From NCBI GenBank assembly GCA_046331625.1, contig JAXLQL010000031.1:26000-89999 (forward strand): a stretch of 64,000 nucleotides of DNA, read 5' to 3'. This document shows positions 35,174-42,101 of this stretch, in pieces. The notes beneath the pieces are model-generated. The model was not told the DNA's origin. It made no database searches and saw nothing but the letters and a program-made list of their open reading frames with translations. The position numbers were made by a program, and so were the translations under genes. Positions within the stretch are counted from its first letter, which is position 1, and each line of letters starts with the position of its first letter. The stretch comes from JAXLQL01 sp046331625 (GTDB lineage: Bacteria > Acidobacteriota > Terriglobia > Bryobacterales > Bryobacteraceae).

Positions 35174-35812
35174 ATGAGTTCGCGATCCATTTTCGTTGCG
35201 GCGCTGGCCGCGATGCTGGCTGCGTGCGGAGGCGCGCCCAAAGTGGAAGAGAAGAAGGCGCCGGTGGAAAGGCCGAAGCCGCCTGAAGCGTATCGCGTCA
35301 AGCTCGAGACGACGAAGGGCGACATCGTGATCGAGGTGAAGCGCGAATGGTCGCCGCGCGGGAGCGATCATTTCTGGGACTTGGTGAAGAGCCGCTTCTA
35401 CGATGGCGTCAAGTTCCACCGCGTGATCCGCGGGTTCATCGCGCAGTTCGGCATCAACGGCAATCCGAAGACGCATCAGCTCTACGCGCAATTGCAGATC
35501 GCCGACGATCCGCTGAAGCTGAAGAACAAGCGCGGAACGGTGGCGTTCGCGAAGCTCGGTCCGAACACGCGGACGACCGAGGTTTACATCAACCTACGCG
35601 ACAATCCGATCCTCGACACGACGAGCTTCGTTCCGTTCGGGCGCGTGGTGGAGGGGCTGGACGTTGCGGACCAACTGAGCTTCATGTACGGCGAGTTGGG
35701 ACCGAAGGGCGCGGGGCCCGATCCGGCGAAGGCAGCGACGCAGGGCAACGAATATCTGGAGCGCCAGTTCCCGAGGCTGGACGCGATCAAGAGCGCGACG
35801 GTGCTGCCCTGA
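35174..35812 (+). CDS. Lipoprotein cyclophilin-type peptidyl-prolyl isomerase
   Basis: 212 residues. A lipoprotein signal with lipobox LAAC (Cys19) and a charged linker precede a cyclophilin domain: TTKGDIVIEV, FYDGVKFHRVIRGFIAQFG (catalytic Arg region), GTVAFAKLGPNTRTTEVYIN and FVPFGRVVEGLDV. It would assist folding of exported proteins while anchored in a membrane. The divergent start of the previous gene is only 27 nt away. CATAAT ends 7 nt before the ATG, so the message may be leaderless. Confidence 0.9.
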   Translation: MSSRSIFVAALAAMLAACGGAPKVEEKKAPVERPKPPEAYRVKLETTKGDIVIEVKREWSPRGSDHFWDLVKSRFYDGVKFHRVIRGFIAQFGINGNPKTHQLYAQLQIADDPLKLKNKRGTVAFAKLGPNTRTTEVYINLRDNPILDTTSFVPFGRVVEGLDVADQLSFMYGELGPKGAGPDPAKAATQGNEYLERQFPRLDAIKSATVLP

Positions 35813-35813
35813 G

Positions 35814-36578
35814 ATGCAACCGGCGCGAGCGCGCAAACCGAGTCGCATTTCGCCCGAGGCGAGGCGGAAGTGGACGGCGTGCGTATGCGCGATCGTGGTG
35901 ATCGTGCTGGCGATGTGGATGAGCGCGGCGATGCGCGGATATCCGGAGGCCGATGGGCTATTGCACGGAGCGCTGCGGTCTCCGGTGTTGGCGCTGGAGC
36001 TGGCGCATGACGAGCGCGAACTGGCTTCGGTGCTGGGGCGCGGACATCGCGATGAAGCACGCATTGCGCAGATCTTCCGCGACGCTACTTCGATCGATCA
36101 ATTCTTCATCCCGGCGTATGTGGCGCTGCTGGCGGCGTTCCTGGCGATCGTGTTCGAGAATGGCGAGGGAGTGTGGAAATGGATCCGGAGGTTCGCTGTG
36201 GGGCTGGCGCTCGCGGCGGGCGCGGCGGATTATGTGGAGAACCGGGGCATTTTTGAGGCGATCGATGCACCGATGCTCGATCTCGAAAGGGCGCTTGCGA
36301 TTTATCGGCCCGCGGTGGTGAAGTGGTGCCTGCTGCTGGGGGTATGCGCGATTGCGGCGCTGGGGCTGTTGGTGCGCGGGGCGAGGACGGCGTTGGGTCC
36401 GGTGGCCGCGCGGTTGGCGGGATTGGTGATGCTGGTGGGGCTCGGGTTGGCGGGTCGCGCGCCGGAGCAGTTGGCGTTTCTGGAGAGGGCGGTGACGTTG
36501 TTGGCGGGGGCGGTGTTGCCGGCGTGCCTTATTGCGCCGGTGATCCGGGAGAGCCCTTCACATACACGTCGCCAGTGA
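35814..36578 (+). CDS. Multi-pass membrane protein of unknown function
   Basis: 254 residues, beginning 1 nt after the cyclophilin stop and so probably co-transcribed. Hydrophobic helices lie near residues 24-42, 100-120, 126-145, 165-190 and 195-245, with a soluble loop between the first two. I see no catalytic motif and no named family. Confidence 0.65.
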   Translation: MQPARARKPSRISPEARRKWTACVCAIVVIVLAMWMSAAMRGYPEADGLLHGALRSPVLALELAHDERELASVLGRGHRDEARIAQIFRDATSIDQFFIPAYVALLAAFLAIVFENGEGVWKWIRRFAVGLALAAGAADYVENRGIFEAIDAPMLDLERALAIYRPAVVKWCLLLGVCAIAALGLLVRGARTALGPVAARLAGLVMLVGLGLAGRAPEQLAFLERAVTLLAGAVLPACLIAPVIRESPSHTRRQ

Positions 36579-36650
36579 AGTAGCTCTGCTTGTCCGTGAT
36601 CGTGAGGTCTTGCCAAGTCGGAGAATTCGGAAGCCGGGCTCGATTTCCAT

Positions 36651-36680
36651 CGAGAGGCGTTCGAACGAGAGGCGTTCGAA
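36651..36680. repeat. Perfect 15-bp tandem duplication
   Basis: CGAGAGGCGTTCGAA occurs twice without a gap in the ~180-nt space between two convergent genes. The rest of this space shows no gene or terminator. Confidence 0.8.
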
Positions 36681-36757
36681 TCGGTGCGGCGGGGAGCGTC
36701 GAGCAGAGGAATGCGAGGTCGAGCAATACAGCGAGCGTCGACACTCTCTCCATATCT

Positions 36758-38077
36758 CTAAGACCCGTCAACCCGCCTATCAACTACACCCGGCTTGCCT
36801 AGGAGCCGCGCCAAAGCTTCTCGCACCGCCCAGACGGCTCCGCCGAGGATCATCACGAACATCGTTACGCGCATTGCCGTGACGAGGAAAGCGGTGTCGA
36901 GGGCGGGCCAAACGAAGCGGTACTTGACGAGGTCGCCAGCGCGGTCCGTGAGCCAGTGCCATCCGGTGTGCGCCACCAGCGCTGAAAGGATGATGGTTCC
37001 CACGCGCTCGGCCACGATCCAGCGGAACACGGCGCCGAGCAACGGGATCAGCAGCATGAGCACGAGAATCTGGCCCAATTCCACACCCACGTTGAACGCG
37101 AGCAGTGACGTGAGCAAGTGCGATCCGGCGAATTGGAGCGTTTCGCGTAGCGCGAACGAGAATCCGAAGCCGTGCACGAGTCCGAAGGCGAAGGCCATGG
37201 TCCAGCGGCGGCCGAGGCTCGAGGCACCCACGATGTTTTCGAACGCCATCCAGACGATCGAAGCGGCGATCAGGGTCTCGATCAGCGGCGGGAACCACAG
37301 CGCATCCGGCGCGAAATCGTAGGCGGAAGCGAGCAGCGTGATCGAGTGGGCCACGGTGAAGGCGGTGACCACGCCCACCAGCGCTCGCAGGCGGCGGAAC
37401 GGGATCACCAGACACGCGAGGAAGAGCAAGTGATCGGTGCCATCGAGGATGTGGCGGAATCCGAGTGCGACGAAGCGGCGCGCGGCCTCGCTCCAGCGTG
37501 GATCGAGGGGCATGAGTCCGGGGTCGCCTTCATACTCGTAGGCGCGTACCACGCCGCCCGGCGGCAGGAATCGCAACACCGTGATGACGCGCCCGGCTAG
37601 GTGCTCGAACCCGAAGCGAACTGCGAATTCCGAGCGATCGGAAGCGATCGGCGTCTCGAGCGCGACATCGAGCAGCACCTGGTTCCAGACGACATTCGCG
37701 GTGGTCGCGAGGCGCGGCGCGGTGATGTGGGCGAGCGCTTCGTCGAATGACGCGAACGAGCGATCGGAGGGCAGCGAGATCTGCGTGGCCACCACGCGTG
37801 GTTGGGGCAGGCGCGCTCCGGCTTCGCGAATCTCGCCCACGCTCGCGAGCGATACGGCGGCGGCGTCCGGGAGGATCGGCGCGAGCTTGTCCATGTCGAG
37901 ATAACCGCCGGGGATTTCCGGAAAGGCGACATCGCGAATGGCGCGCAGGGGCACGCGCACGAGCATCTGGAGGCGATTTCCAGCGGGCTTGACGAAGACG
38001 TTGACGGTGACGTCGCTCGGCATATCGTGCCCGGTGGCCACGGCAACGGTCACGAGCAGGGCGAAAAGCGGGCGCAA
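36758..38077 (-). CDS. HupE/UreJ_2-like membrane protein
   Basis: 439 residues. A signal peptide and a periplasmic domain of about 190 residues are followed by six to seven transmembrane helices of the HupE/UreJ_2 type. Signatures are GFRHILDGTDHLLFL, TAFTVAHSITL, FGLVHGFGFSFAL and FNVGVELGQ, whose histidines may bind metal. HupE proteins are linked to nickel transport, but the two-domain acidobacterial form is uncharacterised. TTG start with GAGG 7 nt upstream. Divergent from the NHL-repeat gene. Confidence 0.82.
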   Translation of the reverse strand: MRPLFALLVTVAVATGHDMPSDVTVNVFVKPAGNRLQMLVRVPLRAIRDVAFPEIPGGYLDMDKLAPILPDAAAVSLASVGEIREAGARLPQPRVVATQISLPSDRSFASFDEALAHITAPRLATTANVVWNQVLLDVALETPIASDRSEFAVRFGFEHLAGRVITVLRFLPPGGVVRAYEYEGDPGLMPLDPRWSEAARRFVALGFRHILDGTDHLLFLACLVIPFRRLRALVGVVTAFTVAHSITLLASAYDFAPDALWFPPLIETLIAASIVWMAFENIVGASSLGRRWTMAFAFGLVHGFGFSFALRETLQFAGSHLLTSLLAFNVGVELGQILVLMLLIPLLGAVFRWIVAERVGTIILSALVAHTGWHWLTDRAGDLVKYRFVWPALDTAFLVTAMRVTMFVMILGGAVWAVREALARLLGKPGVVDRRVDGS

Positions 38078-38148
38078 ACGGGAACCTCGAATCGGGCGTC
38101 GAATCGTGTATGATAACGTATCGCTCGCAGCATGAAAGGAGCCCCAGG

Positions 38149-39390
38149 ATGAAACGGAAGCACGCCGGAATTGCAGCGTTCGCGGCCATGATTGCCGCGC
38201 TCGGAGTAGGGTCGAGTTGGCTCGAACGGAAATCGGTGCAGGCGGCTACGGCGCAGGCGCCGCGGTTCGAAGTGGATCCGATGTGGCCGAAGCCGCTGCC
38301 GAATCACTGGGTGATCGGCGCCACTATCGGTGTCGGCGTGGACGCGAACGATCACGTCTACATCATTCATCGCGCGGGTTCGCTCGAAGACAAGGAGAAG
38401 TACGCGACTTGGAGTCCGCGGGCTTCCGAGTGCTGCGCTCCGGCGCCGCCGGTGCTCGAGTTCGATCCGGCGGGGAACCTGGTGTCGAGCTGGGGTGGTC
38501 CGGGGCAGGGCTATGATTGGCCGGCTTCGAATCACGGGATCGACGTGGATCACAAGGGCAACGTGTGGATCGGCGGGAATGGCCGTGGGACGGCTCCGGC
38601 GGCGGCGCGGCTGGCGCACGACGAGAGCAAGATGGCGAGCGCGGGCGCGGTGCATGACAGCTTCGTGCTGAAGTTCACGCGGGCGGGCAAGTTCCTAATG
38701 CAGATCGGCAAGCCGAATCAAAGCAAGGGCAGCAACGATATCGGGAACCTGCGATTGCCGGCGAAGACGCTGGTGGATCCGAAGACGAACGAACTCTACG
38801 TGGCCGATGGATACGGCAACCGGCGTGTGATCGTGTTCGACGCCGAGACGGGCAAGTACAAGCGGCACTGGGGCGCGTACGGCAACAAGCCGGATGACAC
38901 GCAACTGCCGCCGTACAACCCGAGCGAGCCGGCTCCGAAACAATTCCGGACTCCCGTGCATGGGGTCGCATTGGCCAATGACGGGCTGCTTTATGTGTGC
39001 GATCGCACGAATGATCGCGTGCAGGTGTTCAAGACCGATGGGACGTACGTGAAGGAGACGTGGATCGCGAAGGACACGCTGGGGGACGGGTCAACGTTCG
39101 ACGTGGCGCTGTCTCACGATCCGCAGCAGAAGTTCCTGTATGTGGCCGATGGGTCGAACATGAAGATCCACGTGCTGTTGCGGGAGACGCTGGAGGTGCT
39201 GACGACGTTCGGCGACGGCGGCCGGCAGCCGGGGCAGTTCTACGCGGTGCACAGCATCGCGACGGACTCCAAGGGGAACATCTACACGACGGAGACGTAT
39301 CGCGGGCAGCGGGTGCAGAAGTTCGTATTCAAGGGCGTGGCTCCGGTGGTGAAGAAGGAACAGGGAGTGGTTTGGCCGAAGAAGAGTTGA
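38149..39390 (+). CDS. Exported NHL-repeat beta-propeller protein
   Basis: 413 residues. An N-terminal signal-anchor (about residues 7-25) is followed by a six-bladed NHL-type propeller with repeated motifs such as LYVADGYGNRRVIVFD, LYVCDRTNDRVQVF and LYVADGSNMKIHV. The layout resembles peptidyl-hydroxyglycine lyase-like proteins, but no function can be assigned. ATG 38149 is chosen because AAAGGAG lies 7-8 nt upstream; an earlier ATG at 38110 lacks one. Confidence 0.85.
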   Translation: MKRKHAGIAAFAAMIAALGVGSSWLERKSVQAATAQAPRFEVDPMWPKPLPNHWVIGATIGVGVDANDHVYIIHRAGSLEDKEKYATWSPRASECCAPAPPVLEFDPAGNLVSSWGGPGQGYDWPASNHGIDVDHKGNVWIGGNGRGTAPAAARLAHDESKMASAGAVHDSFVLKFTRAGKFLMQIGKPNQSKGSNDIGNLRLPAKTLVDPKTNELYVADGYGNRRVIVFDAETGKYKRHWGAYGNKPDDTQLPPYNPSEPAPKQFRTPVHGVALANDGLLYVCDRTNDRVQVFKTDGTYVKETWIAKDTLGDGSTFDVALSHDPQQKFLYVADGSNMKIHVLLRETLEVLTTFGDGGRQPGQFYAVHSIATDSKGNIYTTETYRGQRVQKFVFKGVAPVVKKEQGVVWPKKS

Positions 39391-39440
39391 GGTCAGCCAG
39401 CAGAGCACGGATTTTCGCAAATACCGCGGAGTGTGCTGAT

Positions 39441-39534
39441 GAGGTTCGCGCAACTGAGCCACGAGCAGCGGGATCGGCGTCCCGCACAGATTTCGAGTCT
39501 GCCCAGACGCTCGTAACTCAGTTGCGCGAACCTC
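39441..39534. repeat. 94-nt imperfect palindrome with two internal hairpins (MITE- or REPIN-like)
   Basis: The 26-nt outer arms 39441-39466 and 39509-39534 pair at 24 of 26 positions; the outermost 18 (GAGGTTCGCGCAACTGAG) pair perfectly. Inside lie two further hairpins: GCGGGA/TCCCGC (39468-39485) and CAGA/TCTG (39487-39501). The predicted RNA is a long stem closed by a branched loop. No T-tract follows, so it is not a simple terminator, and no target-site duplication is obvious. Confidence 0.8.
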
Positions 39535-39545
39535 GGTAAGCAATG

Positions 39546-39690
39546 GCGGGACTGAAGTCCCGCGCAGGCTAAAGCCCGCCCTACACGGCAGGGCGGTGCT
39601 GGTGCCGGAATCGGCTTGGTTTCACGGGTTCCGGCGCGCGGGCCGGCAGCGGGACTGAAGTCCCGCGCAGGCTAAAGCCTGCCCCACACG
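39546..39690 (-). repeat. Two copies of the two-hairpin repeat (locus 5)
   Basis: Copies at 39546-39602 and 39643-39690 share GCGGGACTGAAGTCCCGC, GCAGGCTAAAGCC(T/C)GC and CC(C/T)ACACG. They lie between the convergent NHL-repeat gene and the hybrid kinase gene, straight after the 94-nt palindrome. Together these elements fill the whole 346-nt intergenic region. Confidence 0.9.
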
Positions 39691-39736
39691 AGGAGGATGG
39701 GCACGCGGGCTGAGATCTTCGCAGCTGGCAGCGCGT

Positions 39737-40876
39737 TCAGTTCTGGGGCTGGTAGCAGTAACCGGGCACCCAGCGCTCGAGCATGGCGATGAAGTCTTCG
39801 CGGCGCACCGGCTTGGGGAGCACTCCGTTCATGCCGCTGGAGGCGATGCGGCTCTTGAGCGAGTCTTCGCTCGATCCGCTGAAAGCAACGATCGGCGTAT
39901 GGCGATTGAAGCGGCTTTCCGAGCGAATGCGCGAAGCGGCGGCGAAACCGTCGAGATCGGGCATGGAGCAATCGATCACCATCATGGCGTAGGATCGCGA
40001 GTCTGCCATTGCGACGGCCTCGAGCCCCGAGGCGGCTTCTTCCACCTCGACGCCGAGCTTCTCGAGGAAGCGCCGGGCCACCATGCGGTTGACGTCGATA
40101 TCGTCGGCCACGAGAACGACTGGAGTGAACGAGCCAAGGGGTGCGATCGGGACCTCGAGCCAAAAGCGCGTTCCTTCTCCCTCCACGCTTTCGAACCCGA
40201 CTTCGGCCCCGATCGCCCGGGCCCAGGCGCAGCAGATCGCCAGTCCGAGGCCGGCCCCGCCCTGAGGCCAGCCAACCGGACGCGACGCCTGAGCGAACGG
40301 TTGAAATGCTCTGTCGCGAAAATCCTCGGGTATGCCGATGCCCGTATCCTGGATTTGGACATAGAGGACGCGCGGGCCCGCATAGCGAATCGAAACCGTT
40401 ACTTTGCCACGGGGAGTAAATTTAACGGCGTTATCGAGGGCCGCGCCGAGAATCTGGCGAATCGCGTCGGCGGGGCCGGTATGAACCTTGCCTTCGCCGA
40501 TCTCCGAGTTGACCTCGACCGAGAGGCGCTTGGCTTCGGCTGAGTTCCGCAAGCCGGCTACAATCTGCTCCACCAAACCGATGGGCTCGAAAGTCTCGAT
40601 TTCGGCCTGCTGGTGTCCAGCCCAGAGCTGGAACAAACGTCTGGCGTCGAGCAGAGCGCGGCGCAAGGCCGACTCGGAGGCTCGAGCCTCTTCCAGAACC
40701 GACGACCGGACAGGAGCGGAATGCTCCAGTACCTGCCTGAGGGAACCGATCTCGGTCAAGAGGGTATCCATTTGACGAGTCAGATCGACCAACGGGGTTC
40801 CATGGTCGTTCGTCAATGTACGAAGCACTTCGGGGGCTTCGAACGTATCGTTACAGGTTGCTTGCATCGTTACCAC
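39737..40876 (-). CDS. Hybrid histidine kinase-like protein lacking a clear H-box
   Basis: 379 residues, cytoplasmic. A helical N-terminal region (about 1-115) should be the dimerisation domain but shows no HExxTP phospho-acceptor motif. The ATPase domain has ALDNAVKFTP, DTGIGIPEDF and GGAGLGLAICC. The C-terminal receiver has VADDIDVNR, the phospho-acceptor in VIDCSMPDLDG and the conserved lysine in LPKPVRR. It may act as a phosphatase or receive phosphate from another kinase. The start is GTG (40876), or ATG 40867 three codons later. Confidence 0.82.
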   Translation of the reverse strand: MVTMQATCNDTFEAPEVLRTLTNDHGTPLVDLTRQMDTLLTEIGSLRQVLEHSAPVRSSVLEEARASESALRRALLDARRLFQLWAGHQQAEIETFEPIGLVEQIVAGLRNSAEAKRLSVEVNSEIGEGKVHTGPADAIRQILGAALDNAVKFTPRGKVTVSIRYAGPRVLYVQIQDTGIGIPEDFRDRAFQPFAQASRPVGWPQGGAGLGLAICCAWARAIGAEVGFESVEGEGTRFWLEVPIAPLGSFTPVVLVADDIDVNRMVARRFLEKLGVEVEEAASGLEAVAMADSRSYAMMVIDCSMPDLDGFAAASRIRSESRFNRHTPIVAFSGSSEDSLKSRIASSGMNGVLPKPVRREDFIAMLERWVPGYCYQPQN

Positions 40877-40980
40877 ATTGAGAAGCTTACCGGTTTCGCA
40901 ATTCGGAAACTATCGGCAGAGGTCGCGAGATTGGATCGGAAAGCGGGCATGGGCAGGTAGGACCGCGGGAGGGGGTATTG

Positions 40981-41358
40981 TCAGCGTCTGTCTGACGAAA
41001 CGGGCTTATTCACCAGTTCCTCTACTGTCTGGAGGAATTCATCGAACTCGGTGGATTTGTCGAAAAAGTAATTCAGCCCACGTTCGCGCGCAGCCTTGCG
41101 AAAAGCATCGCTCGAGTGGTTGGTGAGGACGACAACTTCGGCTTTGGGACAGTCCGGCGAGGCGACCACGTCCCAGCCAGTGCCTTTCTTCAGTTGAAGG
41201 TCAAGCACCACGAGGTCCGGCGAGGTCTGACGCCACTTGTCTCTGGCTTCGCCGGCGTCAGCGGCTTCGCCGACCAGGCACAAATGGGGGATAGCCCGTA
41301 ATTCGCGGCTCAGCTTCTCCCGCAACAGCGCCGAGTCTTCGACCAGCAGAACTCGCAT
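40981..41358 (-). CDS. Single-domain response regulator (CheY-like receiver)
   Basis: 125 residues consisting only of a receiver domain: acidic pair VEDS, phospho-acceptor in VVLDLQLKKGTGWDV, a conserved Thr in VVLTNHSS and a Lys in FFDKSTEF. With no output domain it may relay phosphate between kinases in this block or control a partner protein. It lies between the hybrid kinase and NarL-type regulator genes. Confidence 0.9.
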   Translation of the reverse strand: MRVLLVEDSALLREKLSRELRAIPHLCLVGEAADAGEARDKWRQTSPDLVVLDLQLKKGTGWDVVASPDCPKAEVVVLTNHSSDAFRKAARERGLNYFFDKSTEFDEFLQTVEELVNKPVSSDRR

Positions 41359-41435
41359 TTGGTATTGACCCTTCTGTAGCGTAGCTCACAGGGCGAGTTC
41401 GAAGCTGTCGGGGTTCCTCCAGAACTCGTGTCCGA

Positions 41436-42101
41436 TCACGAGCCGTGGTCTGTCGGCATTTGTCCTACAACCACTTCGGACAAACGCTCGAGCGCATAGC
41501 GGGTCAACTCCGCGTTGGTGGACATATTCATCTTCTCGAGCACCCGCGCGCGGTAGGTGGAGACGGTTTTGACGCTGAGGTTGAGTTCCTCGGCGATCTG
41601 AGAGACGGTACGGCCGGAGGCGATTTTGACGAGGACGGTGTATTCGCGGTCAGACAGCAGGCGGTGGGGTTCGGCGGACTCGGGCTGCTGAATCGAGGCC
41701 ACCAGAGCTTCAGCGAGCGCGGGGCTCACCCACTTGCCGCCGGAATGGAGCTTGCGTAAGGCGGCCACCAAAAGGTCTGGGGCGCTCTCTTTGTTGAGAT
41801 ATCCGCTGGCGCCAGCGGCCAAGGTGCGCACTGCCAACTGATCTTCCGGATGAATACTGAGCACGAGGATCGGCAGCCGCGGGCACAGTTGCTTGATGTC
41901 GCGGATGGCGTCGAGGCCGGAGCGGCCGGGCATGTTCACGTCGAGCATGAGCACGTCTGGCACGCTACGCGAGAGGTGTTCCATCACCTCGGCGACATTG
42001 CGGGCTTCGCCGACGATTTGGAGGTCGCCTTGTTCGGCCAGAATCTGAACGAGGCCCTTGCGGACTATGGGATGGTCGTCAGCAATGAGGACTCGGATCA
42101 T
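41436..42101 (-). CDS. NarL/FixJ-family response regulator
   Basis: 221 residues: an N-terminal receiver (ADDHPIVRKG, phospho-acceptor in LMLDVNMPGRSG, Lys in YLNKESAP) and a C-terminal LuxR-type helix-turn-helix (LSDREYTVLVKIASGRT, ELNLSVKTVSTYRARV). The ATG overlaps the stop of the upstream kinase gene as ATGA, so the two form a cognate pair. The open frame continues upstream only within the kinase gene. Confidence 0.93.
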   Translation of the reverse strand: MIRVLIADDHPIVRKGLVQILAEQGDLQIVGEARNVAEVMEHLSRSVPDVLMLDVNMPGRSGLDAIRDIKQLCPRLPILVLSIHPEDQLAVRTLAAGASGYLNKESAPDLLVAALRKLHSGGKWVSPALAEALVASIQQPESAEPHRLLSDREYTVLVKIASGRTVSQIAEELNLSVKTVSTYRARVLEKMNMSTNAELTRYALERLSEVVVGQMPTDHGS

